From positions 1 to 11,751 of the forward strand of contig CATLVA010000014.1 of NCBI GenBank assembly GCA_950060715.1: a stretch of DNA of 11,751 nucleotides, written 5' to 3'. Below are positions 1 through 7,588 of this stretch, in pieces. Numbering within the stretch: the first letter of the stretch is position 1; every line of letters starts with the position of its first letter. This stretch comes from an uncultured Oligoflexia bacterium (GTDB taxonomy: Bacteria; Bdellovibrionota; Bacteriovoracia; Bacteriovoracales; Bacteriovoracaceae). The notes beneath the pieces are model-generated. The model saw nothing but the letters and a program-made list of their open reading frames with translations, was not told the origin of the DNA and searched no databases. Position numbers and translations under genes: made by a program.

Positions 1-357
1 TCAAATCATCTCGAAAACCTTAACTCTACTTTTTCTGAACTTACAAAAGTCGTAGGAGAAAGAGCCTTGATTGAATCTGATGAGCACAGAAACTACGAAC
101 CTGTTATCAGAAGATATTTTCCAAGAGCTGAATACTTACAATATAAAAGTGAAAAAGGGTGTATCGCCGGACAAGGAGAGCTTAAAAAAGTGAGTTTTGA
201 CCCGATCTTTCAAATAAATCATACCCTCGCGATGATGAGGGATTCAATAGCAACAATGGTCAGAAGATCCTGGTGCTGTACGCAAGACCCGAAGAGGTTA
301 AGCGGCCATCTTCAAATTTTTATGTACTATTATAATCAGTATTACTTAAAGACTTAG
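1..357 (+). CDS. Transposase-like protein, C-terminal fragment (5' end outside window)
   Basis: The reading frame is open from base 1 to the TAG at 355-357, so this is the last 118 residues of a longer protein. The TTG at 67 is only an internal codon. The tail carries a pattern I associate with transposase-like proteins: a GQGELKK segment, an F-D-P-x-F element, N-H-T-L-A-M-x-R, a basic R-R-S-W-C segment and a closing HLQIFMYYYNQYY stretch. The order of these elements resembles the end of IS1-type DDE transposases (arginine-rich helix, Cys, then a Tyr/His-rich terminus). The catalytic acidic residues cannot be checked because they would lie upstream. I see no terminal inverted repeat or target duplication at its 3' side. 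Coding status is likely; the transposase assignment is from memory of similar proteins and is moderate at best. Confidence 0.5.
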   Translation, partial: SNHLENLNSTFSELTKVVGERALIESDEHRNYEPVIRRYFPRAEYLQYKSEKGCIAGQGELKKVSFDPIFQINHTLAMMRDSIATMVRRSWCCTQDPKRLSGHLQIFMYYYNQYYLKT

Positions 358-374
358 CCCCACGCTGGTGGGGC
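357..374. terminator. GC-rich hairpin between convergent genes, possible bidirectional terminator
   Basis: A perfect 7-bp stem, GCCCCAC (357-363) with GTGGGGC (368-374), closes a 4-base loop. Its first base is the last base of the left gene's stop codon, and the minus-strand GNAT/nitrilase gene ends 6 bp to its right. The stem is strong for such AT-rich DNA. Neither side has a clean run of T, so it may act as a transcript-end stabiliser or a factor-assisted stop, not a textbook intrinsic terminator. Confidence 0.5.
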
Positions 375-379
375 GGTTC

Positions 380-1915
380 CTATTTGTGCCATTGAACTGA
401 GTAAAGGTCATGCCTTCTATCCTTTAAGTTCCTAACAGCACCATGACTTCTAGCTTCCAACAAGGTATCAATCCTCAAGTCTGCAATGGCAACCATCTCA
501 ACATTTGGTGTCGTGTCTGCAGCGATCCCGTCTAATGCAAAAGGAAAATCACATGGAGTTAAGATACAGCTTTGCGCATACTGAATATCGAGGTTTTTTA
601 CCCTAGGTAAATTTCCAACATTACCGGCCATCGCGACATAAATTTGATTTTCTATTGCCCTTGCCTGGCAGCAGTATTTTACTCGGCAAAAGCCCTGACG
701 ATTATCAGTCAGAAATGGTACAAAAAGAAAATGGATACCCTGGTTTACAAGGTGTCTGGTAAGTTCAGGAAACTCACTATCATAGCAAATAAGAACGCCA
801 ATTGGTCCACAGTCTGTATCGATAACGTTAAGCTTGTCACCACCTTCAATTTTCCACCAGTATTTCTCATCCGGAGTAGGGTGAATCTTAGCTTGCTCGT
901 GAACTTTTCCATCCCTTAAGCAAATATAGCTGATATTGCGGACAGTTTTCCCTACTTTTGTAGGGTGCGATCCTGCGATGATATTCACATTATACTTAAT
1001 GGCCAAAGCTTGGAACAGTTCAATTATTTGATCCGTATATTTTGTCATCCTCGCAATTGCGACATCAGGTGCAACTTCTTCATTATCGATAGATAATAAC
1101 TGCATCGTGAAGAGTTCTGGGAAAAGAAGGAAATCTGCTTTGTAATCACCAGCAACGTCGACATAATACTCAACAATAGTTGCAAACTCTTCGAAGTTTT
1201 TAACAGGTCTTTGTTGATACTGAACAGAAACAACTCGTACTGAGTTTTGCCTTAATGGACTCTTTTTTGAGTTGGTTGTGACCGCTTCATATTGAGGGTT
1301 ATTCCAACGCAGGTGGACTGCATTTCCTAGACTCTCTTTGTCTTCTGGCAGGTATTTTTCCAAGACCCCTACAACTTCGTAACCAGCTCTCAGTTGAAAA
1401 CCTAAAATAGGGTCTTTAATTTTTTTATCAATAACTTTTTGTATATAGTCCATTGGGGAACTACATTGTTTTAGCTTTTTATGATAATTGGGCATTCTCC
1501 CACCAAATACGATTCCCTTGAGAGACCAATGCTCAACCAGATTCTTTCTTGCTTTATAGATACGTTGCCCAATTCTGTGACCTCGGATATCTGGGTCGAC
1601 ACATGTTTCGTATCCATAGAGGATCTCTCCCTCATCATTATGAGTTGATCCAAAACCATTGGCGGTTATTTGTTTCCAAGTGTGGGGGGACATTGCAAGT
1701 TTTTCAGTAACTATGATACTGGCAGAGTAAGCAATAATATCGTCATTATTTGTGACAACAAAACAACCTTCAGGGAAATTTGTAATTTGCCCTCTGATAA
1801 CTTCAGGCTTGTAGGTTCCCATCTCTTTATAAACTTTATTAACTAGTTCGATAATTTCAGGGATATCTTTTTTGTTGGCGAGACGGACTTCTATCAGCTT
1901 TTTTTCATTTTTCAT
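380..1915 (-). CDS. Fused GNAT N-acetyltransferase / nitrilase-superfamily carbon-nitrogen hydrolase (YhcX-like)
   Basis: This 511-residue cytoplasmic protein joins two enzymes. Residues ~8-190 form a GNAT acetyltransferase; the acetyl-CoA loop is visible as V-D-P-D-I-R-G-H-R-I-G (106-116). Residues ~225-505 form a carbon-nitrogen hydrolase with the expected Glu-Lys-Cys triad: E267 in LLFPELF, K343 in EQAKIHP and C377 in VLICYDSEFPE. The two-domain order and the length match the Bacillus subtilis YhcX type (about 510 residues), whose substrate I do not know to be established. The nitrilase half should hydrolyse an amide or nitrile C-N bond, and the GNAT half should acylate an amine, possibly on related substrates (inference). 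It lies 42 bp downstream of the hybrid kinase on the same strand, so co-transcription is possible. The start is preceded directly by AAGAAG, a poorly spaced ribosome site. No residue expected for catalysis is missing. Confidence 0.9.
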   Translation of the reverse strand: MKNEKKLIEVRLANKKDIPEIIELVNKVYKEMGTYKPEVIRGQITNFPEGCFVVTNNDDIIAYSASIIVTEKLAMSPHTWKQITANGFGSTHNDEGEILYGYETCVDPDIRGHRIGQRIYKARKNLVEHWSLKGIVFGGRMPNYHKKLKQCSSPMDYIQKVIDKKIKDPILGFQLRAGYEVVGVLEKYLPEDKESLGNAVHLRWNNPQYEAVTTNSKKSPLRQNSVRVVSVQYQQRPVKNFEEFATIVEYYVDVAGDYKADFLLFPELFTMQLLSIDNEEVAPDVAIARMTKYTDQIIELFQALAIKYNVNIIAGSHPTKVGKTVRNISYICLRDGKVHEQAKIHPTPDEKYWWKIEGGDKLNVIDTDCGPIGVLICYDSEFPELTRHLVNQGIHFLFVPFLTDNRQGFCRVKYCCQARAIENQIYVAMAGNVGNLPRVKNLDIQYAQSCILTPCDFPFALDGIAADTTPNVEMVAIADLRIDTLLEARSHGAVRNLKDRRHDLYSVQWHK

Positions 1916-1957
1916 CTTCTTAGTTTAATAAAAATTTAGGGAACTGAAAAGTTTTGC

Positions 1958-4462
1958 TCAATTCAAAGCTTTGTCTAAGGCTTCCAGTAAAATAGCCTTT
2001 CTGATCGGTTTACTAAGATATTCGTCACAGCCAGAGGATAAGCTTCTATTAACTTCTTCATCAAAAGCAAAGGCTGAGAGAGCGATTATTTTGATTGGAA
2101 GACGATTTTCTTTTTGCTCAATCTCTCGGAATTGTGCGGTTGTTTCAAAACCATTTAGACCTGGCATTTGCATGTCCATTAAAACTAGATCGTAGGAATT
2201 TATTTTCATTTTTTCTAGCGCTTCAAAACCATCACTGGCTTCATCTGTAAGGTAGGGAGTATTTTTTAAAAATCCTGCTACGATTTTTCTATTCATGGTG
2301 TTATCGTCGACAATTAAAATTCGTCGAGCAACTGATGAGGTTTTTAAATTTTTTGCCTTAGTATTAGCTTTTTCCTCAGGTCCTGGAGTAGTGGTTTGTT
2401 GTAAGTTGAGAGTAAGTTTAAACTTACTTCCTTTATGGATTTTACTTTCTACAATTATATCCCCACCCATTTTATGACAAAGTTTTTTTACAATCGCCAG
2501 TCCTAGACCTGTACCTCCATATTTTTTAGTCGTATAATCCTCAGCTTGTTTAAAGCTGTCGAAAATATCTTCTAGGCGTTCTTCTGGTATGCCAATACCA
2601 GTATCACTCACTTCTAAGTAAATATTTCCAGGAAGTTCTGACTTGTTAGTACCAATATATAATTTTACCTGACCTTTATCTGTAAATTTTAGAGCGTTGG
2701 AGACAAGATTTACTACTATCTGTTGAATTTTTAAATGATCTCCAAGAAAATGACCTGTAATATTATGACAAAATTCCGTTACAAATTTAACATTCTTTTT
2801 ATTAAATTGTGGTTCAAAAAGTTCGACAACTTTTTCAATCACATCTTTGAAACACACGGGGTCTTGAAGCAGCTTTATTTCATCAGCTTCTATTTTTGAA
2901 AGGTCTAATATATCGTTAACAAGTTCAAGTAAGAAATTTGAAGAGTCTACTAAATTATTCATCATTTCAGCCTGTTCGGCAGATAAATTTGTTTCACTCA
3001 AAAGCTCACTATATCCAATGATGGCATTGAGGGGAGTTCTAATTTCATGTGACATATTGGCCAGAAATGAAGTCTTAGCAGCTGATGCCATTTGAGCTTT
3101 TTCTTGATTTTTAATTAACTCTTGCTCGTAGGCCTTGTTCTCTGAGATATCATGCATGATGGTTGAAATATATTTTGGTTTCCCTTGCGGATCTTTTTTG
3201 ATCATAAGCGTTTGGAAAACAGGCCTTTCTCCATTATCAATTGTTTTGACTGCAGATTCACCTTGCCAAATTCCGTGCTCAATCGCATGGGGGAAGGCTT
3301 CTGATTTTAATTTTTTTGCAGCCCAATCTGGGTGGATATTTTTAAAATTTAAGCTTTCAAATGCACTGGCAGAAAAATAATCTTTAAATGAATTGTTTAA
3401 ATAAAGAACTGATTCATGTTCAAGATCAGCAATCCCTATAAACTCTGGAGTATGGTCTAGGATTTCTGATATCTGCTGAGAGTTTATTCTTTCCTTTTGC
3501 AGTTCAATTATTTTTCCAATTGATTGAGCTAAATGTTTTAAAAAATTGATTTCAAAAAAAGTAAATTTCTTTTTTCTTACCTCTGGTTGAGAGAAATTAA
3601 GTGTCCCATAAAACTTCCCAGCAACTGTAACTGGTGTTCCCACCCACGTTTCAAGTCCAAAATTTTTATAAGCTTTATGCGTGTTAATATCTTTAGATGA
3701 TCCAGCATGATCGAAAAAAACAGTACTTTGAGTTTGATAAACTTTTTCGCAATAGGTTTCTTTAAGATTGAGAATTGTTCCGGCAGGGAATCCACCACCA
3801 GGAACAACACTTGCTACAATCTTGTAATTCTCATTATAGATATGACTGATCATTCCTATTTGAAGATCTAGAACTTCTAATCCTATTTCCAAGTATTTTT
3901 CTAGATTAGACTCTTGGAGCTCGAGGAAATGAACTTTCTCGAGCATAGCAGCATAGGCAGCTTGTTGTTTATTGGCCCTATGTTGCTCCAGTAATCCCGT
4001 GAGTGCTTGTCCTAAGAGAATAAGCTTCTCCGTTTCAGACTCACTTAGTTTCCTTTTTTTTGTATCAATTATACATAGGGTTCCAATAATAAAACCTGAA
4101 CTCAACTTAAGTGGATAGCCCGCATAAAATCGAATTTGAGGATCTCCTAAAACTAAGGGATTTCCTTTAAATCGCTCATCTGTAGTTGCATCTTCAACGA
4201 CAAATAATTCGTTTTGTAGGATTGCGTGAGAACAAAAAGCGATATCGCGGTCAGTTTCGCATACATCCAGACCCTGCTTCGATTTAAACCATTGTCTTTT
4301 TTCATCGACCAAAGAAATCAAAGCAATTGGAACTTCAAAAAGGTTTTTCGCCAGCAAAGTGATGCTATCATATTGAATTTCTCCATCTGAATCTAATAAT
4401 TCAAGAGATCGAAGTTCATCAATACGTTCTTTATCGTTAATGGGAAGTTTAGCTATTTTCAT
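1958..4462 (-). CDS. Hybrid sensor histidine kinase (GAF-GAF-PAS-HisKA-HATPase-receiver)
   Basis: This 834-residue protein has no membrane segment or signal peptide, so it should sense a cytoplasmic cue. Residues ~20-160 form a GAF domain of the type found at kinase N-termini (KRQWFKSKQGL, CSHAI, GTLCIID). Residues ~175-325 form a second GAF-like domain. Residues ~330-445 form a PAS domain ending in a PAC-like MHDISENK segment. The HisKA box has phosphoacceptor H472 (NMSHEIRTPLN). The ATPase domain shows an N-box (N585/N589), the DTGIGI G1 box (620-625) and GGTGLGL (649-655). A receiver follows at ~713-832 with acidic pair D719/D720, phospho-acceptor D763 and K818. All phosphotransfer residues are present. 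No Hpt domain or DNA-binding output lies in the protein or next to it, so the phosphate target is elsewhere. It may be transcribed with the downstream GNAT/nitrilase gene. The GAF ligand cannot be told from sequence. Confidence 0.93.
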   Translation of the reverse strand: MKIAKLPINDKERIDELRSLELLDSDGEIQYDSITLLAKNLFEVPIALISLVDEKRQWFKSKQGLDVCETDRDIAFCSHAILQNELFVVEDATTDERFKGNPLVLGDPQIRFYAGYPLKLSSGFIIGTLCIIDTKKRKLSESETEKLILLGQALTGLLEQHRANKQQAAYAAMLEKVHFLELQESNLEKYLEIGLEVLDLQIGMISHIYNENYKIVASVVPGGGFPAGTILNLKETYCEKVYQTQSTVFFDHAGSSKDINTHKAYKNFGLETWVGTPVTVAGKFYGTLNFSQPEVRKKKFTFFEINFLKHLAQSIGKIIELQKERINSQQISEILDHTPEFIGIADLEHESVLYLNNSFKDYFSASAFESLNFKNIHPDWAAKKLKSEAFPHAIEHGIWQGESAVKTIDNGERPVFQTLMIKKDPQGKPKYISTIMHDISENKAYEQELIKNQEKAQMASAAKTSFLANMSHEIRTPLNAIIGYSELLSETNLSAEQAEMMNNLVDSSNFLLELVNDILDLSKIEADEIKLLQDPVCFKDVIEKVVELFEPQFNKKNVKFVTEFCHNITGHFLGDHLKIQQIVVNLVSNALKFTDKGQVKLYIGTNKSELPGNIYLEVSDTGIGIPEERLEDIFDSFKQAEDYTTKKYGGTGLGLAIVKKLCHKMGGDIIVESKIHKGSKFKLTLNLQQTTTPGPEEKANTKAKNLKTSSVARRILIVDDNTMNRKIVAGFLKNTPYLTDEASDGFEALEKMKINSYDLVLMDMQMPGLNGFETTAQFREIEQKENRLPIKIIALSAFAFDEEVNRSLSSGCDEYLSKPIRKAILLEALDKALN

Positions 4463-4482
4463 AATTTCAGTTTTTCTACTTT

Positions 4483-4488
4483 ATTATA
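4483..4488 (-). promoter_or_regulatory. Candidate -10 element for the hybrid kinase gene
   Basis: Read on the minus strand this is a perfect TATAAT, 20 bp upstream of the kinase ATG. The best -35 match is GTGACA about 19 bp further upstream, which is wider than the optimum spacing and overlaps the inverted repeat at 4500-4517. In AT-rich DNA a TATAAT can occur by chance. Confidence 0.35.
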
Positions 4489-4499
4489 GCTCTAATTAA

Positions 4500-4517
4500 C
4501 TAGGAAATGTCACCTAG
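4500..4517. repeat. Short inverted repeat in the divergent promoter region
   Basis: CTAGG (4500-4504) and CCTAG (4513-4517) are perfect arms around an 8-base spacer. The repeat sits between the divergently transcribed hybrid kinase and glutathione peroxidase genes and overlaps the candidate kinase -35. It could be an operator. The arms are only 5 bp, so chance is a real alternative. Confidence 0.3.
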
Positions 4518-4580
4518 ATTGCAAATAAAGTTTTTGTCTAGTTGTAAGTCACGGTTTTTAAAGGCATGATTGATTCAACA

Positions 4581-4585
4581 AAAGG
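4581..4585 (+). promoter_or_regulatory. Ribosome binding site that sets the glutathione peroxidase start
   Basis: AAAGG lies 7 bases before the ATG at 4593. The in-frame ATG at 4566 has only a crowded AAAGG two bases upstream and would put nine polar residues before the signal peptide. The start at 4593 is therefore preferred. Confidence 0.65.
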
Positions 4586-4592
4586 ATTTATT

Positions 4593-5108
4593 ATGAAATT
4601 GTTAATATTTCTTAGCATTTTGTTCAGTGGGAATATATTTGCTAGCTCATTTCACGAATTGACCATCAAGACTTCTACAGGAGAGTTGATGAATTTTTCA
4701 ACGTTTAAAGGCAAGCCTGTTTTACTGGTAAATATTGCAACTAAATGTGGCTATACCCCTCAGCTGGATGACTTAGAAAAATTGTCAAAAAAGTACGGGG
4801 AAAAGCTTGTTGTACTTGGGCTGCCTTCAAATGATTTTGGAGGTCAGACACCTGAAGGGGATGCCAAGGTAGCAGAGTTTTGTCGTCTCAACTATGGAGT
4901 CAGTTTTCCTTTGACCACAAAAATAACTGTAATTGGAAAAGACAAACATCCTGTATATAAATTTTTAGTAGGAGAAGGTGATGAAGTTAATTGGAATTTT
5001 GAAAAATTCTTAGTGGATAAAAATGGAAAAATCCAAGCTCGCTACAAGTCTTCTGTAAAGCCTATGAGCGAAGAACTCATTGGAGCCATCGATAAAATCG
5101 TCAAATAA
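4593..5108 (+). CDS. Glutathione peroxidase-family thiol peroxidase, exported
   Basis: This 171-residue protein begins with a signal peptide (MKLLIFLSILFSGNIFASS, cut probably after the Ala-Ser region), so it should act outside the inner membrane. The peroxidase fold carries peroxidatic C52 in NIATKCGYTPQ, the catalytic Gln Q85 in NDFGGQTPEG, and W134-N135 in NWNFEKFLVD. A second cysteine, C97 in EFCRLNYGVSFP, lies where yeast Gpx3 has its resolving Cys82. This points to a two-cysteine enzyme reduced by a thioredoxin-like protein instead of glutathione (family knowledge plus inference). Such enzymes reduce H2O2 and lipid hydroperoxides. The usual F-P-C-N-Q-F-G motif reads L-P-S-N-D-F-G here, so the middle cysteine is absent. 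The last 29 bp overlap the next gene, which suggests translational coupling. The start at 4593 is chosen on the ribosome site and signal peptide. Confidence 0.92.
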   Translation: MKLLIFLSILFSGNIFASSFHELTIKTSTGELMNFSTFKGKPVLLVNIATKCGYTPQLDDLEKLSKKYGEKLVVLGLPSNDFGGQTPEGDAKVAEFCRLNYGVSFPLTTKITVIGKDKHPVYKFLVGEGDEVNWNFEKFLVDKNGKIQARYKSSVKPMSEELIGAIDKIVK

Positions 5109-6441
5109 AATTGTTATAGCTGGAGCTTCAGGTTTTGTTGGTTCAGCTTTAATTGAAAATTTGAGTTGTGACTTTGAGATCACTGGTCTGACAAGGGGGA
5201 GTGGAAGAAAAAGCAGTCAGTGTCGATGGGTACAAGCTGATCTTTTTTCATTACTTGATTGCGAAATGGCCTTAGAAGGTCACGATATTGCAATTTATCT
5301 CGTTCACTCCATGCTTCCTTCTGCGAGGCTTGTGCAAGGGAGCTTTGAAGATTATGACCTTGTGTTGGCGGATAATTTTGCAAGAGCTGCAAAAAAATGT
5401 GGAATTAAAAAAATAATTTACCTAGGAGGGATAATCCCATCAGATAAAGAGCTTAGTCAGCATTTAGAAAGTCGACTGGAAGTTGAAAATACACTTGCTG
5501 ATTCAGGCATTGATTTTTTGGCGATTAGAGCAGGGCTTATTATTGGTAAAGGAGGTAGTTCATTTCAAATAATGAAAAACCTCGTCATGAGACTTCCAAT
5601 CATGCTTTGTCCGAAGTGGACAAATACTCTAACCTGTCCAATAGCTCTCAAAGATATAGTACTTATCATACAAGAGGCAATAGAGACTGGAACTGGCATT
5701 TGGGATGTTGGTGGGGCCGATATCATGACCTACCGTAATATGCTCAGTCGCTTTGCCACAGCTATAAATTTGAAACGCTACTTTATTTCTGTGCCATTTT
5801 TTTCACCGGGATTCTCTAGATTATGGGTTCGGCTAATAACCGGCGCTCCCAAAAATTTAGTCTATCCATTGGTGGAGAGTCTAAAATCATCTATGGTACC
5901 GGATAAAATAAGAAGGCATTCTCTAAGTGATCCTATCGGGTTCGAAGAAATGATTTTGCTGAGTAAGCCTAAAGATAAATTTGAACCAACTGCCTTTAAG
6001 TCTAGTAGTAGTGTTTCGGGAAATGAAGTGCGTTCGATTCAAAGAATTTCAACTCCGAGGCAGAGCAGTGCAAGAGAAGTCGCTAACTATTATTTTAATT
6101 GGCTTCCTCGGTTTTTAAACCCCTTTATCAAAGTAAGAGAGGTGGGAGCTTGCGTTTATTTTTGTGTTATAGGTATAAAAACACCTCTTTTGACCTTAGA
6201 ATTTAGTGCGGAGAGATCCTCTGAAAATAGAAGGCTTTACTATATTAAGAGATCTTTACTCGCTACTGGCGAGGGAAGAGCAAGGCTAGAGTTTCGCGAT
6301 ATGATGGGAGGCTATGTCACGATTGCAGCAATTCATGAATTTATTCCTCGTCTGCCTTGGTTTATCTATAAGTACACCCAAGCGATTGTGCATTTATGGG
6401 TAATGAAGTCCTTTCAAAAAGCCGTTTACAAAAGATTTTAA
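5080..6441 (+). CDS. NAD(P)-binding Rossmann-fold protein (extended/atypical SDR) with a C-terminal extra domain
   Basis: This 453-residue protein opens with a dinucleotide-binding loop, G-A-S-G-F-V-G (15-21), typical of NAD(P)-dependent epimerase/NmrA-like atypical SDRs. The SDR half runs to about residue 225, with I-Y-L-G-G (113-117) after beta-strand 5 and K-D-I at 191-193. A Y-x-x-x-K catalytic pair is not evident, so it may bind nucleotide without classic SDR chemistry. Residues ~325-453 form a second region ending in EFIPRLPWFIYKYTQAIVH, which recalls the arrangement of YbjT-like proteins with a C-terminal DUF2867-type domain; I do not claim the family. The start is a TTG inside the peroxidase gene. 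A stop in this frame at 5065-5067 leaves it as the only ATG/GTG/TTG codon before the nucleotide-binding loop. The cryptochrome gene follows after 7 bp, so these are likely one operon. Confidence 0.8.
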   Translation: MEPSIKSSNKIVIAGASGFVGSALIENLSCDFEITGLTRGSGRKSSQCRWVQADLFSLLDCEMALEGHDIAIYLVHSMLPSARLVQGSFEDYDLVLADNFARAAKKCGIKKIIYLGGIIPSDKELSQHLESRLEVENTLADSGIDFLAIRAGLIIGKGGSSFQIMKNLVMRLPIMLCPKWTNTLTCPIALKDIVLIIQEAIETGTGIWDVGGADIMTYRNMLSRFATAINLKRYFISVPFFSPGFSRLWVRLITGAPKNLVYPLVESLKSSMVPDKIRRHSLSDPIGFEEMILLSKPKDKFEPTAFKSSSSVSGNEVRSIQRISTPRQSSAREVANYYFNWLPRFLNPFIKVREVGACVYFCVIGIKTPLLTLEFSAERSSENRRLYYIKRSLLATGEGRARLEFRDMMGGYVTIAAIHEFIPRLPWFIYKYTQAIVHLWVMKSFQKAVYKRF

Positions 6442-6448
6442 TAAGATC

Positions 6449-7588
6449 ATGAAATCACTTTATTTATTTACGACAGATTTACGATTAGAAGACAATGAAA
6501 CCTTAAATTTGGCCATTTCAAATGGGCCAATCATTTTTGGTGTTTTGAAAAAAGATGTAAGTCACTGGGGAGTAAGTAAAAGAAACTTTTATTTTGAAAC
6601 CTTAAATCAACTTCGTAATGACTTGGCGAAGTTTGGACAGAAGCTCTATTTGATAGAGGATATAAACGAGTTTGGTAAAATTTATCTGGCCAAGCAATAC
6701 AATCATAGACTGGCAGGACTTTGGGAAAGATACGATGGCCAAGTCATAGAAAAACAGGAGCAAACACTTTTTAATTTAAGTGAGCTTGGTTTTGAGCTTA
6801 CTGATCTGCCTAGAACATTCACTCCCTTTAGAAATAAGATGGATAAACTTATTCCTGAAATCGATTTAAGTTCGATTTCTCATGAAATAGTGGAGGAGTC
6901 CTGCCAACAAGAAGAATATATTGGGGGAGAAGTTTTCTCTGAGGAGAAATTTCAAGGAGGCGAAGGTGCAGGCCTTAAGCGATTGAAAGAGTATTTTTCA
7001 AGGCCTGAACTCGCAAAGTCTTATTTTGAAACCAGAAACGGAATGATAAAATTTGATGATTCAACCAAGTTTTCACCGTGGTTAGCACTTGGTTCAATTC
7101 ATCCAAAACGAATCTATTCGGAGTTAAAGAAATTTGAATCGGAGCATGGATCTAATAAATCTACTTACTGGATTTATTTCGAGCTACTTTGGAGAGACTA
7201 TTTTAAGTTTCTCTCATTAAGTAATTTTAAGATTACAAAAAAACAAGGAGAGTATTCACCAGAGCTTTTTTCTAAGTGGGCAGATGCTCGCACAGATGAA
7301 GATTTTGTAAATGCAAATATGGTAGAGCTCAATTCAAGCGGATGGATGAGTAATCGGGGCAGGCAAAATGTAGCTTCTTATTTTTGTAAGCATCTAGATC
7401 TTCCTTGGGAATTTGGAGCGAAGTATTTTGAACAGCACTTGATTGATTTTGATTACGAATCTAATTGGGGTAATTGGACTTACCTTGCAGGGGTAGGTGT
7501 TGACCCTCGAGATCGAAAGTTTAACATCAAAAAACAGGCAGATGATTATGATCCGACTGGTGAGTATCGAAGAAAATTTTTATGCTAA
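6449..7588 (+). CDS. DASH-type cryptochrome/photolyase, compact
   Basis: This 379-residue cytoplasmic flavoprotein starts with the photolyase alpha/beta domain (TTDLRLEDNETL, 8-19). It has the FAD-binding helical domain with strong DASH signatures: ETRNGM (194-199), STKFSPWLALG (205-215), STYWIYFELLWRDYF (238-252), NANMVELNSSGWMSNRGRQN (288-307) and SNWGNWTYLAGVGVDPR (338-354). DASH proteins bind FAD and often methenyltetrahydrofolate; they repair cyclobutane dimers in single-stranded or looped DNA and may signal blue light (family knowledge). It is short for the family (usually over 420 residues). The loss is mainly in the linker between the two domains and at the C-terminus, which ends soon after the DYDPTGEY motif. 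Two usually conserved spots differ: STKFSP is preceded by F-D-D instead of D-Y, and the usual T-G-x-P-F before V-x-A-N-M reads R-T-D-E-D-F. The frame is intact. Confidence 0.9.
   Translation: MKSLYLFTTDLRLEDNETLNLAISNGPIIFGVLKKDVSHWGVSKRNFYFETLNQLRNDLAKFGQKLYLIEDINEFGKIYLAKQYNHRLAGLWERYDGQVIEKQEQTLFNLSELGFELTDLPRTFTPFRNKMDKLIPEIDLSSISHEIVEESCQQEEYIGGEVFSEEKFQGGEGAGLKRLKEYFSRPELAKSYFETRNGMIKFDDSTKFSPWLALGSIHPKRIYSELKKFESEHGSNKSTYWIYFELLWRDYFKFLSLSNFKITKKQGEYSPELFSKWADARTDEDFVNANMVELNSSGWMSNRGRQNVASYFCKHLDLPWEFGAKYFEQHLIDFDYESNWGNWTYLAGVGVDPRDRKFNIKKQADDYDPTGEYRRKFLC

Noticed and set aside
644..919. 91-residue plus-strand open frame
   Set aside because: It lies wholly inside the GNAT/nitrilase gene on the other strand, has no ribosome site and no recognisable motif. 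The minus-strand gene carries a complete catalytic triad here.
1971..2477. Plus-strand open frames of 74 and 60 residues
   Set aside because: They are antisense to the receiver and linker of the hybrid kinase, with low-complexity translations and no family marks.
4566..4592. Longer start for the glutathione peroxidase
   Set aside because: It would put nine extra residues in front of a clear signal peptide. The ATG at 4593 has a well-spaced AAAGG.
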